Shown: in pieces, positions 37,045 to 45,590 of the stretch | Layout: each line of letters opens with the position of its first letter | Position numbering within the stretch: position 1 is the stretch's first letter | NCBI RefSeq assembly: GCF_002811245.1 | Contig: NZ_NIVQ01000019.1 | Location: forward strand, 1 to 62,345 | From: Vibrio salilacus | Lineage (GTDB): Bacteria; Pseudomonadota; Gammaproteobacteria; Enterobacterales; Vibrionaceae | Direction: 5' to 3' | DNA length: 62,345 nt | The notes under the pieces: model-generated | Told to the model about the DNA's origin: nothing | The model's input: the letters and a program-made list of their open reading frames with translations, nothing else | Databases searched by the model: none | Made by a program: the position numbers and the translations under genes

Positions 37045-37500
37045 ATGGAAAAAACAACGCGCACTCTACCTGCACACAAACACATCGCCCTTGTTGCGCA
37101 CGACAATTACAAACCTGAGCTACTGCGCTGGGTGACAGAAAATAAACATAAGCTCCAGGGACACTTTCTTTACGCAACTGGCACAACTGGTCATATGCTG
37201 AGTAAAGAGACTGGGCTTGCAATCAAAAGCATGATTAGTGGCCCGATGGGCGGCGACCAACAAATTGGTGCGCTAATCTCTGAATGTAAAATAGATGCGC
37301 TGATTTTCTTTTGGGATCCACTCAATGCCGTTCCGCACGATCCCGATGTAAAAGCACTACTGCGCATCGCCAGTGTATGGAATATTCCTGTCGCGACCAA
37401 TCGCGCAACCGCTAAATTCATTATTGAATCGGATTTAATGGAGCAAGAAGTACTCATCGAGATCCCCGACTACACGGCATATTTGGCCGAACGTACTTAA
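37045..37500 (+). CDS. mgsA: Methylglyoxal synthase
   Basis: 151 residues (E. coli 152). [12 protein letters not shown], the phosphate-binding ATGTTGHML, and [14 protein letters not shown] with [21 protein letters not shown], holding the catalytic Asp residues, are all intact. It converts dihydroxyacetone phosphate to methylglyoxal and phosphate when phosphate is scarce or sugar uptake outruns glycolysis. It starts 12 bp after torT, which suggests cotranscription with a TMAO-binding protein. Confidence 0.96.
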   Translation: MEKTTRTLPAHKHIALVAHDNYKPELLRWVTENKHKLQGHFLYATGTTGHMLSKETGLAIKSMISGPMGGDQQIGALISECKIDALIFFWDPLNAVPHDPDVKALLRIASVWNIPVATNRATAKFIIESDLMEQEVLIEIPDYTAYLAERT

Positions 37501-37513
37501 GTTAGATTTATGT

Positions 37514-37534
37514 TGCCCGCGTGATTCGCGGGCA
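37514..37534 (+). terminator. Hairpin after mgsA
   Basis: Strong 8-bp stem TGCCCGCG / CGCGGGCA with loop TGATT, 13 bp beyond the mgsA stop. No T-run follows, so it may act as an RNA-stabilising end or a Rho-dependent or weak terminator. Confidence 0.5.
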
Positions 37535-37743
37535 GATTGATGTAACAGTTAACATAAAATCGACGTACATAAGCATTTTTTAATATATGAATTGCTTCCC
37601 ATTCTTGAGTTAATTCTCGGTTAAACGCACTTTTTAGAATGCTATTAGACTAAGATAGAATGATTAAAAGCTAGGCATTATTCGCTTAAGCTAAAAATAA
37701 TTAACGATTAGATTATTATTATCTTGCTGCTGAGAATTTGACT

Positions 37744-37944
37744 ATGAATGGTAACCTTACCGAACAAACAACCTTGTGCTGCCCGCTATGTGGGAGTCAA
37801 GAGTATTTACTATCAGAAAGCGATAATATGTTGTGTGCAGAATGCGGTTCATTCTTTGAAAGCGTCAGTAAAATCCCCCCTGCACCGACTGAATTAACGC
37901 ATCGCACTAAGTCTATTAAGTTTATCAGTCTACAGTGCCACTAG
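37744..37944 (+). CDS. Small zinc-ribbon protein, unknown
   Basis: 66 residues from the ATG at 37744. Two knuckles, CPLCGS (about 15-20) and CAECGS (about 34-39), form a classic four-Cys zinc ribbon of the rubredoxin/TFIIS type. The tail is Ser/Thr/Lys-rich with no further domain. Many such proteins bind RNA polymerase, nucleic acid or a partner enzyme; the role here is unknown. Its stop lies 17 bp from the convergent HAD gene stop. A TTG two codons earlier is also in frame, and the Shine-Dalgarno is weak. Confidence 0.65.
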   Translation: MNGNLTEQTTLCCPLCGSQEYLLSESDNMLCAECGSFFESVSKIPPAPTELTHRTKSIKFISLQCH

Positions 37945-37961
37945 GTCTATAGATTGTTTTG

Positions 37962-38609
37962 CTAAAGCACTTGCTCTAACTGCCGCAAATTGTCGATGGT
38001 CTGCATCGTTTGGTCGTGGCCTTTATCGTTAAGACCGACTAATTGCACGGTTTTAACGCCCGCTCGGATCCCTGCTTCAAGGCCCTTTGGCGTATCATCA
38101 ATATAGATGCACTCCTCAAGCCTAAACCCCATAGTCATTGCGCTGTATAGCACTAAATCTGGTTCAGGTTTCCAACTGTTGGTATCAAATGCCGAGAATA
38201 TCCGGTCTTCAAAATAAGGCAATAATCCGGTGAGCTCTAAACTTCGTCTAATTTTTACTTTCGGCCCATTAGAGGCCACACAGTATTCGATTCCGTGGCG
38301 CTGCAAATAATCAAGCAGCTCGAACACACCATCCATCGGCTTAAGCTTCTGTTCAAATAGCGCATCTAAAATCTCTCGATATACAGGCTCAAGCTTATCT
38401 ATAGAGACGTTAACTGCTAGACGTTGCTTGGTCGCGCTAAGAATATCAGCCAACTTGCCACCTTCGAAATGTTTGATTGCTTCATCCATGGTCAATGTGG
38501 CATTGAATTTTTTAAATGTGGCGCACAAAGCAAGACAACACAGTCTTTCACTGTCTACCAGTGTTCCATCACAATCGAAGATCACGCATTTAGCCCTAGG
38601 CTCAGTCAT
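37962..38609 (-). CDS. HAD-superfamily phosphatase (YieH-like)
   Basis: 215 residues from the ATG at 38609 (AGGATAATACGG upstream). HAD motif I FDCDGTLVDSE, motif II VASNGPK, motif III Lys in WKPEPDLVL, and motif IV YIDDTPKGLEAG. The cap domain and VASNGP.K signature resemble E. coli YieH, a 6-phosphogluconate phosphatase. Other sugar phosphates are possible substrates. Monocistronic. Confidence 0.88.
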   Translation of the reverse strand: MTEPRAKCVIFDCDGTLVDSERLCCLALCATFKKFNATLTMDEAIKHFEGGKLADILSATKQRLAVNVSIDKLEPVYREILDALFEQKLKPMDGVFELLDYLQRHGIEYCVASNGPKVKIRRSLELTGLLPYFEDRIFSAFDTNSWKPEPDLVLYSAMTMGFRLEECIYIDDTPKGLEAGIRAGVKTVQLVGLNDKGHDQTMQTIDNLRQLEQVL

Positions 38610-38775
38610 CCGTATTATCCTATCTATTGCCGTTAGCAAATAATAAGATACAAACAAGACAATGAAATGATGTGCTTAACAGTTTGTTGGATACCTACTG
38701 TTTCAAGCCCAGAAGTTTAGGCTAAATCACTGTTTGGCTGGGATCGATGTAGCACAACAGTCGCAGAAGAATGGA

Positions 38776-39285
38776 TTAACGTCTCACCTCTATCAAAACT
38801 TGGTTAGCCTGCTCGACAATATCTGACAACTTAGCGGTCAACGCCGCAACAAATCCTTGCTCACTCGTTTTGCTGTGTGCGCTAACGATCAGATCAGAGA
38901 TCAACAAGCTTTCATCAACATTAGTGACGATCGCCGCCGCAACTGGCTCACCCTGTCTGAATCCAATATACAAATTACACGGCGGTGAATAGATTATTTG
39001 AGTAAGGAATTCAACTATCAGCTCTTGTTCACGCTCTTGCGACCAGTGACTGGCTTGAAGCAACGCAAACATCACGGTTAAGCGATGAAAGTCGACTTGG
39101 AAAATATCGTCCTGATTAAACTCATTACTCAAAGGTTGATCGGATGACAAAGCAACAAAATCACGGTGAGAAAGGTCGTCTTTGTACAATGCCATTCCTG
39201 CGATACTTTCTTTGGTCGGAAATTCAACCTCCACTTGCTGATAAAGCCATTGGTTTTTGATTTCAGCGATCTTAGGTATCGACAT
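38776..39285 (-). CDS. Uncharacterised protein, possibly GNAT-like
   Basis: 169 residues without signal peptide or membrane segment. The stretch YIGFRQGEPVAAAIVTNVDESLLISDLIVS resembles the central strands of a GNAT acetyltransferase, but I see no clear acetyl-CoA loop (Q/R-x-x-G-x-G/A). I cannot name a family. The start lacks a good Shine-Dalgarno. Single gene between a HAD phosphatase and divergent creA. Confidence 0.6.
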   Translation of the reverse strand: MSIPKIAEIKNQWLYQQVEVEFPTKESIAGMALYKDDLSHRDFVALSSDQPLSNEFNQDDIFQVDFHRLTVMFALLQASHWSQEREQELIVEFLTQIIYSPPCNLYIGFRQGEPVAAAIVTNVDESLLISDLIVSAHSKTSEQGFVAALTAKLSDIVEQANQVLIEVRR

Positions 39286-39444
39286 GATAGGAATTAAGCC
39301 TGTTGCAAATTCAAGAAGTGTGTTGGAAGCTTACTCGATAACCACTTGAGGTCACAAGTCTTTTAGTCATCATAGGTCGATCAGTATCTAAAACCTGATA
39401 TAGTGAGCACAAAACAAAGCTCATAATCATCTGGAGAAACCATC

Positions 39445-39915
39445 ATGTTCAAAAAGGTATTGATAGCCACAACTCTCGTAACCGCCCTAATGGGGTGTTC
39501 AGGCGACGAAGTGGGAGACGTCAGCCTAGGTCTTTTCACGATGAAGGACATCAAGCTCAATCACATGCAAGACCCAATCGTCACTGGCGTAACTTGTCAT
39601 GTGGCCTCAATTGAAGCCGATTTCAGTTTTGCAGATCCAAGTGATAGCTCAATATCTTGTCGTCAAACAGGCGAGATCACAGCAGAGATGATCGCAAAAA
39701 TCGACAAGTCAAACGATGGTGAAGTGGTTTTCAAGAAGTCGAAAAGTATCTTTTTCAAGAGCATGAAAATTCGCCGTATTCTTGATGTCGAAAACCAGAC
39801 CATTATGTATTTGTCTTACTCTACTAAAGAGACCTCTGGCAGCTTCAAACACAGCTTGTCGACGGTTCCACTGTGGGGCACTAAAGCATACGGTTCGTAT
39901 CTAGGTGAAAAATAA
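39445..39915 (+). CDS. creA: CreA-family exported protein, here a lipoprotein
   Basis: 156 residues. VTGVTCHVA, SDSSISCRQTGEI, GEVVFKKSKSIFFKSMKIRRILDVE and MYLSYSTK..SGS.K.SLS.VPL match the CreA family (PF05981; E. coli CreA 157 residues). Unlike E. coli CreA, which has an ordinary signal peptide, this one has a lipobox (ALMGC, Cys18), so it is probably a lipoprotein. Two more cysteines could form a disulfide. Function of the family is unknown. Shine-Dalgarno TGGAGAAACC. Confidence 0.85.
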   Translation: MFKKVLIATTLVTALMGCSGDEVGDVSLGLFTMKDIKLNHMQDPIVTGVTCHVASIEADFSFADPSDSSISCRQTGEITAEMIAKIDKSNDGEVVFKKSKSIFFKSMKIRRILDVENQTIMYLSYSTKETSGSFKHSLSTVPLWGTKAYGSYLGEK

Positions 39916-40024
39916 CATCTTAGTGATGTCGATACATAATCGGCCTCTTTTGATGTAATAAATATGAAAGCACCATTTCATTTTTGTGATATCATCCGGG
40001 AAAATTTCTCACTCTATTCTAAAC

Positions 40025-41329
40025 ATGAAATTTCCCGGACAGCGCAAATCTAAGCATTACTTCCCTACTCACGCCCGTGATCCACTCGTCAATCAGATCA
40101 AGCAGACCCCAAAACTTTATCGGCCTATTGTCGTGGGTGTAGGACAAACTATCGTTGATATCGAAGCACGTGTTGATGATGAATTTCTTAACAAATATGG
40201 ACTGAGTAAAGGCCATTCGCTGGTTCTTGAAGAAAGTAAAGCCGATGCGTTATATGAAGAACTTGTTCAGCGCGAGCTAATTACTCACCAATACCCTGGC
40301 GACACGATTGGTAATACCTTGCACAACTACTCGGTTCTTGCTGATAGCAAGTCTGTGCTACTCGGCGTCATGTCTCGTAATATTGAAGTGGGTTCATTTG
40401 CTTACCGCTATTTATGTCGCACCTCTTCGCGCATGAACCTTAACCATTTGCAAATGGTTGAAGGGTCTATTGGCCGTTGCTACACCCTGATTTCTGAAAA
40501 TGGAGAACGTACTTTCGCGATTAACGAAGGTCACATGAACCAACTGCATCCTGAGAGCATTCCTGAAGAGGTGTTTGATAAAGCCTCAGCCTTAGTGGTT
40601 TCTTCTTATCTAATGCGTGGTAAACCTGAAGATCCGATGCCGAAAGCGGTCGCACGTGCCATTGAGATTGCCAACGCGAAAAATGTACCTGTTGTTCTGA
40701 CGTTAGGTACTAAATGGGTGATCGAAGGAAACGCCAAGTGGTGGCAAGATTACATCAAGGACAATATCTCGATTATTGCCATGAACGAAGAAGAAAGTGA
40801 AGCTCTCACCGGAGAGAAAGATCCTCTACTTGCTGCGGATAAAGCACTTGAATGGGTTGATCTGGTGCTTTGTACTGCAGGTGCGGTTGGCTTATACATG
40901 GCTGGTTACACCGAGGAGAGCGTCAAACGTGAAACCGAGCTACCGCTGCTTCCAGGTAATATTCCTGAGTTTAATAAATATGAGTTTAGTCGTGCAATGC
41001 GCAAAGCTGACTGTCAAACGCCTGTAAAAGTGTATTCGCACATTGGCCCGTATCTCGGTGGCCCCTTGGAAATAAAGAACACCAATGGCGCGGGCGATGC
41101 AGCGCTGTCTGCACTATTGCATGATATGGCGGCCAACAGCCATCATCAGGTTAATGTTCCAAACTCATCGAAACACGATCAGCCATACCTGACTTATTCG
41201 TCGTTGTCGCAAATTTGTAAGTACGCCAACCGCGTCAGCTATGAAGTATTAACCCAACACTCTCCTCGCCTCGCAAGAGCTCTACCAGAGCGAGAAGATA
41301 GCCTTGAAGAGGCCTATTGGGATCGCTAA
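40025..41329 (+). CDS. gsk: Inosine-guanosine kinase
   Basis: 434 residues from the ATG at 40025, the same length as E. coli Gsk. It begins MKFPGQRKSKHYFPTHARDPL, carries VDIEARVDDEFLNKYGLS, and has the PfkB-family signature with catalytic Asp in NTNGAGDAALSALLHD. It phosphorylates inosine and guanosine for purine salvage. A 13-residue upstream extension (to 39986) has no family support and was excluded. Followed by a terminator. Confidence 0.95.
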   Translation: MKFPGQRKSKHYFPTHARDPLVNQIKQTPKLYRPIVVGVGQTIVDIEARVDDEFLNKYGLSKGHSLVLEESKADALYEELVQRELITHQYPGDTIGNTLHNYSVLADSKSVLLGVMSRNIEVGSFAYRYLCRTSSRMNLNHLQMVEGSIGRCYTLISENGERTFAINEGHMNQLHPESIPEEVFDKASALVVSSYLMRGKPEDPMPKAVARAIEIANAKNVPVVLTLGTKWVIEGNAKWWQDYIKDNISIIAMNEEESEALTGEKDPLLAADKALEWVDLVLCTAGAVGLYMAGYTEESVKRETELPLLPGNIPEFNKYEFSRAMRKADCQTPVKVYSHIGPYLGGPLEIKNTNGAGDAALSALLHDMAANSHHQVNVPNSSKHDQPYLTYSSLSQICKYANRVSYEVLTQHSPRLARALPEREDSLEEAYWDR

Positions 41330-41336
41330 TGCTACA

Positions 41337-41354
41337 GAGCCGCTTGCGCGGCTC
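41337..41354 (+). terminator. gsk terminator
   Basis: 7-bp stem GAGCCGC / GCGGCTC with loop TTGC, followed by TTATTATTG, 7 bp beyond the gsk stop. Confidence 0.8.
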
Positions 41355-41356
41355 TT

Positions 41357-41422
41357 ATTATTGTCGAACAAGGTGCCGTCCGTATCAAATATTAATGCGT
41401 GATACTTTTCTATGCGTTCCAA
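41357..41422 (-). pseudogene. Relic: N-terminus of a HAD phosphatase
   Basis: On the minus strand a TTG at 41422 opens MERIEKYHALIFDTDGTLFD followed by NN. This is a textbook HAD motif I (hhhhDxDGTLxD) at the expected distance from a start, as in YqaB-type sugar phosphatases. The similarity ends after about 22 codons, exactly where the gsk terminator begins; the frame then runs antisense through gsk. It is best read as the 5' stump of a deleted gene. A chance match is possible but unlikely given motif and placement. Confidence 0.6.
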
Positions 41423-41569
41423 AATTTACTTCTCTTAGTCGAACTAGTTCGATATTTAACTTAAATTCATGGGCAGAATGAGTCGAGATAATTGATACAT
41501 CCATAAATAACAACTACTATCTGGATTAATACCAATAAATGAATAATATTAACGAACTAAGGTAATCTT

Positions 41570-43333
41570 ATGAATATCAAGAATAAACTGTATTCATTAG
41601 GTGTTGTAGCCATATTTGGTGTCATAACCATTGTTTTTACAACCACGCAATTTGCCCAAACCACTTCTCAACTCCATCAAGCCAGCCTATTAGTAGCAGA
41701 TCTAGAGATTCGGCTTTTGAATTTGCGACGAAACGAAAAAGACTTCTTATTGAGGAAAGACGTAAAATATTTGGACCGATTCAACAAAAACATGCAGACT
41801 TTCTTCGATCTTGAAGAAAAACTCGCTGTTATTGTAAAAGAACAAGACCTCCCCTCTAGCCAACAGCTGCGCCGAGATATTACTACCTACCAAACTGGTT
41901 TTAATAAACTGGTGCAAGCTTATCAACAGCTGGGACTGGCTAGCAATGAAAAGCTTGTTGGAGCCTACAACAAAGCACTTGACTCTCTTCGCCCTTCTTT
42001 ATCGAGCGATGAACTGGTTAATTTATCTCAGTTTGATAACGCTGTATCGCAAGGGGTACTCTCACCTGACTTGTTGCCCAACAATGCGACAGCTCTGATC
42101 GCCGCAGCCAGAAATTATATCGCTCAGGCGAAAACGATCGGCCTCAAATATAACGAGGGATTACTTGGCGATACACGTAACTTGTCACATACCGTAGAAG
42201 AACAATTCAAGGCATTTTCAGAGGCTTTAGAAGCGCAAACCAACGAATCGAATGCTGAGATAGCAACACTAAAAATGGCGGTCACATCTTTAGTCGTTTT
42301 AATAATTTTCGGGTTTATCTTCCAAATTTCGCGCACCATTAACCAACAGGTGGCAAATCTACTCCTTGCGATTCAAGAGATTGCTCGAACCAATAATGTG
42401 TCATTGCGTGCCAACTTAACCAAGAAAGACGAACTTTCAGTTATTGGCGATCATTTCAATATGTTATTAGATAAGTTCGAAGAATTAATTTCCGGTTCGC
42501 AAACAAAGTCTAAGCAGCTCACTCACAGCACGTCTAGTATGCATAACGAGCTACAACATGTCATTGAGCAATTCCATGTCCAGGCCGATCATACAGGTAC
42601 GATGGCAACATCGGTTCAAGAAATGGTACTGACTATTAATGAAATTTCTGAAAGTACTTCAGTTGCCGTTGAAGGGGTACAACAAGCGTCTATAAATGCT
42701 AAAAATGGGCGTAAAGTTGTAAATTCCACTGTAAACAACATTGACCAACTCTCCTCAATCTTGGGTAGTAGTCAAGAATCCATTGGTTCACTCAACAATC
42801 ACGTCGATAAAATTGGTGATGCGGTAAACATTATCCAAGAGATTGCCGAACAAACTAACTTATTAGCTCTTAACGCCGCGATTGAAGCCGCTCGAGCTGG
42901 TGAACAAGGGCGAGGATTTGCAGTGGTTGCCGATGAGGTACGCGCGCTTGCGAGCCGAACTCATCAATCAACCGAAGAGATTACTAAAGTCGTCTCCGCG
43001 ATCCAGAATCAAATGGCTGAAGTCGTAACGAATATTGACCAATGTAATGAGCAAGGTGCCCAAACACTAGCGGCTTCTCGTACACTCGATAGTAGCCTCA
43101 GCCAAATCATCAACGATATGGAAACCATTCAAGCCAACTCGGAACGCATTGCTTCTGCCATTGAAGAGCAAGGAATTGTAATGAATCAGGTCAGTGGCTC
43201 AATTACTGAGCTAAATACAATATCGGAAGGTAATATGACTTCTGCTCAACAATGTTTAAGCGAAGTCGACCTGGTTTCAACTCAAGCTAATGAAATGGAC
43301 AGTGCGGTTGCAGAGTTCAAAACGTCTAAATAA
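41570..43333 (+). CDS. Methyl-accepting chemotaxis protein
   Basis: 587 residues. TM1 (about 7-29), a helical periplasmic sensor of about 210 residues ([11 protein letters not shown] is typical of helical-bundle sensors), TM2 (about 243-263), HAMP (to about 315), then the cytoplasmic hairpin with the CheA/CheW tip [20 protein letters not shown] and [14 protein letters not shown]. The ligand is unknown. No C-terminal CheR/CheB pentapeptide is visible. ATG with AAGGTAATCTT. Monocistronic. Confidence 0.94.
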   Translation: MNIKNKLYSLGVVAIFGVITIVFTTTQFAQTTSQLHQASLLVADLEIRLLNLRRNEKDFLLRKDVKYLDRFNKNMQTFFDLEEKLAVIVKEQDLPSSQQLRRDITTYQTGFNKLVQAYQQLGLASNEKLVGAYNKALDSLRPSLSSDELVNLSQFDNAVSQGVLSPDLLPNNATALIAAARNYIAQAKTIGLKYNEGLLGDTRNLSHTVEEQFKAFSEALEAQTNESNAEIATLKMAVTSLVVLIIFGFIFQISRTINQQVANLLLAIQEIARTNNVSLRANLTKKDELSVIGDHFNMLLDKFEELISGSQTKSKQLTHSTSSMHNELQHVIEQFHVQADHTGTMATSVQEMVLTINEISESTSVAVEGVQQASINAKNGRKVVNSTVNNIDQLSSILGSSQESIGSLNNHVDKIGDAVNIIQEIAEQTNLLALNAAIEAARAGEQGRGFAVVADEVRALASRTHQSTEEITKVVSAIQNQMAEVVTNIDQCNEQGAQTLAASRTLDSSLSQIINDMETIQANSERIASAIEEQGIVMNQVSGSITELNTISEGNMTSAQQCLSEVDLVSTQANEMDSAVAEFKTSK

Positions 43334-43345
43334 GCCAACGCTAAA

Positions 43346-43378
43346 AACGATCCCCTTCTAGGTGAAAAGGGGATCGTT
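43346..43378 (+). terminator. Terminator after the chemoreceptor gene
   Basis: Perfect 12-bp stem AACGATCCCCTT / AAGGGGATCGTT with a 9-base loop, 12 bp beyond the stop. The tail is not T-rich. Confidence 0.65.
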
Positions 43379-43578
43379 AGTTACTCATCAAGAGGGAACA
43401 ATTTGATACTGCTACCGTGAACTTTTTCACGCTAACGCTGAACCCATGCGCAAAAGTCAGGAATCAATAAGTTTTTCATAAATAGAGCGCTAGAAAACTA
43501 TTATCAGGCTCAGTCTCAAGCTAACCAACCGTTTATCAGGTTATGTTATGGATTTTCAGGAACGGCGTATTATTTGTA

Positions 43579-44139
43579 TCAGACCGTTACAACGTCTAGC
43601 TTTGTGTGTGGTTCAACACATTTCAATAGATGGTTACCTGAGTGCCATGCGTAAATCAGCTCTGGGACTTGATGACCGCAAGGCGCATTCCATAATCGTT
43701 CTAGATGACACTCACCACCTAAATGTTGATAAAAATCCACAGCTTGCGTGTTCTCTTTCATGACTTCCAAATAGACACCACTATGGGGAAAGTACTGATC
43801 TATCCATTTCGCCATTTCTGCTAATAGCCTAACGCCGACGCCTTTTCCGCGAAATGCAGGATCAACATGTAACGCATCGATCATGGTGCCTTTCTCGAAA
43901 TCATGATTACCGAAGGCACAGATAAAGCCGCAGAGCAGGCCTCCTTCTTCAATAAGCAAGACATGTTGATTAAACGGAGGATTAATAAGACGGGTTTGCC
44001 AAATAGTAGAACGCTCTTCTAACACGTCATGTTTTAGAAACTCTGAGCCCAGAATCCCTTGATAAAACAATTTCCAGCTCTGCGCATGCAAAGTAGCAAT
44101 GCGTTCATAATCGTTATATTCAGCTAACTTTAATTCCAT
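43579..44139 (-). CDS. GNAT N-acetyltransferase
   Basis: 186 residues. The acetyl-CoA motif is DALHVDPAFRGKGVGVRLLAEMA and the C-terminal half has YLEVMKENTQAVDFYQHLGGE. ATG with TAAGGTACTATAA. Substrate unknown. Stands alone, convergent with the chemoreceptor gene and divergent from the desaturase gene. Confidence 0.9.
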   Translation of the reverse strand: MELKLAEYNDYERIATLHAQSWKLFYQGILGSEFLKHDVLEERSTIWQTRLINPPFNQHVLLIEEGGLLCGFICAFGNHDFEKGTMIDALHVDPAFRGKGVGVRLLAEMAKWIDQYFPHSGVYLEVMKENTQAVDFYQHLGGECHLERLWNAPCGHQVPELIYAWHSGNHLLKCVEPHTKLDVVTV

Positions 44140-44345
44140 TTATAGTACCTTATTACTTCCTGTAAGGGTTCTTACATCCCTTAATACTATAAAACATTTA
44201 ACAAAAAGCCAAACATTCTAGAGTAATCCACCAATTAGCTCGAATTATTATGCATATTAGTAAGCATTTATTTGCATTCGATACGTTTGGTTACAAAATA
44301 CAAAGCAACGAGTAGTGAACGAGCTAACAAGGATTAGAATTTCGT

Positions 44346-44373
44346 TTGACTTACACATGTACGCTGATATTCT
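44346..44373 (+). promoter_or_regulatory. Desaturase promoter with FabR-like operator
   Basis: TTGACT (44346-44351), a 16-bp spacer and TATTCT (44368-44373) form a plausible sigma-70 promoter 33 bp before the ATG. An 18-bp element at 44348-44365 (GACTTACACATGTACGCT) matches the recalled FabR consensus AGCGTACANNTGTACGCT at 13 of 16 defined positions, with a perfect right half. It fills the spacer, so binding would block RNA polymerase. Both calls are inference from motif. Confidence 0.6.
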
Positions 44374-44405
44374 AGCGAACAACTGTTAGCTGAAAGGAGT
44401 GCACT

Positions 44406-45533
44406 ATGTCGGACTCACCTAAACCACCTCTGATTTGGTTAAATATAATACTTTTTTTATCGTCTTTTTTGGTCGCGACACTCGCTGTGCCTTGGTATGG
44501 CCTCTCGCATGGTTACTCGATTGAGCATCTTGCCTGGTTTGTGGTGGCATTTTCATTTTGTCATCTATCCATTACTGCTGGTTACCACCGCTTATGGTCA
44601 CATAAAACCTACCAAGCTCATTGGTCACTCCGTTGGCTATTTGCTTTAGGGGGCGCTTTTGCCCTTCAGAACAGTGCGCTGCACTGGAGCTCTGACCATA
44701 GAATTCACCACAAACACGTCGATCATAATGATAAAGATCCTTATTCCGCCAAACGCGGCTTTTGGTTCTCTCATATTGGTTGGATGTTACGTGAATACAG
44801 TGCCAACACTTACTGTGACTACAGCAATTGTCGCGATCTACAAAAAGACAACATTGTTATGTGGCAACACAAGTATTATGTTCCACTTGCGATAGCGACA
44901 AACGTCGGTATTCCATTATTGCTTGGTGTGTTGTATGAGGATATATGGGGAATGTTACTGATTGTTGGCGTACTTCGATTGGTTGTTAGCCATCACTCAA
45001 CCTTCTTTATTAATTCACTAGCTCATATCTGGGGAAGCCAACCCTATACAGACAAAAATACTGCACGTGATAACGCTATACTAGCCGTATTTACCTTTGG
45101 TGAAGGCTACCATAACTACCACCATATCTTCGAAAATGACTACCGAAATGGTATTTATTGGTGGCAATACGATCCAACGAAGTGGTTAATCAAGTCGTGC
45201 TCATGGCTCGGTCTCGCGTCTAAGTTACGGGTCACACCTAAGCTCAAGGCCGAAAAAGCACGCGCTAAACAATCGCTTTTAACAGCATCAAACAACATTC
45301 GAAAATTGCCAAATGCACGATTAATTAACGAGACACTAAACCAAGAGTTTGAGGATCTTGTCACTAAAATGGTTGATTACTACGACGTTAAAAAACAAGT
45401 TTTGGAAGCAAAGAAAGACGTGTTAGCAAAAAAATATGAATGCTCTTTACTTAAAATACGTTATCAGCAAATGAAACAAGACCTTGTCGCGCAACGACGA
45501 AGCTGGGAAATGTTAGTCGCCCAGTATTCCTAG
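44406..45533 (+). CDS. Delta-9-type fatty acid desaturase
   Basis: 375 residues. The three histidine boxes of membrane desaturases are HRLWSH (61-66), HRIHH (98-102) and HNYHH (236-240), with four hydrophobic helices between them. These coordinate the di-iron site that inserts a cis double bond into an acyl-CoA or lipid-bound acyl chain using oxygen. After residue about 275 comes a charged 100-residue tail with heptad character (KAEKARAKQSLL..., LEAKKDVLAKKYE), probably a coiled coil. A Shine-Dalgarno (GAAAGGAGTG) precedes the ATG. A FabR-like box in its promoter suggests control by unsaturated acyl levels. Confidence 0.92.
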   Translation: MSDSPKPPLIWLNIILFLSSFLVATLAVPWYGLSHGYSIEHLAWFVVAFSFCHLSITAGYHRLWSHKTYQAHWSLRWLFALGGAFALQNSALHWSSDHRIHHKHVDHNDKDPYSAKRGFWFSHIGWMLREYSANTYCDYSNCRDLQKDNIVMWQHKYYVPLAIATNVGIPLLLGVLYEDIWGMLLIVGVLRLVVSHHSTFFINSLAHIWGSQPYTDKNTARDNAILAVFTFGEGYHNYHHIFENDYRNGIYWWQYDPTKWLIKSCSWLGLASKLRVTPKLKAEKARAKQSLLTASNNIRKLPNARLINETLNQEFEDLVTKMVDYYDVKKQVLEAKKDVLAKKYECSLLKIRYQQMKQDLVAQRRSWEMLVAQYS

Positions 45534-45547
45534 TTTCTACTCAAACC

Positions 45548-45573
45548 GAAACGGAAGCCTTCGCTTCCGTTTC
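45548..45573. terminator. Convergent terminator after the desaturase gene
   Basis: Perfect 10-bp stem GAAACGGAAG / CTTCCGTTTC with a 6-base loop, between convergent stops at 45533 and 45591. It could serve both genes; neither tail is strongly T-rich. Confidence 0.75.
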
Positions 45574-45590
45574 TGTGATAAACCTAATAA

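Noticed and set aside
39986..40024. Thirteen-residue N-terminal extension of gsk.
   Set aside because: The ATG at 40025 gives MKFPG, the family N terminus, and the same length as E. coli Gsk.
43548..43763. Plus-strand ORF of 71 codons.
   Set aside because: Its main part is antisense to the GNAT gene 43579-44139, which has a proper acetyl-CoA motif.
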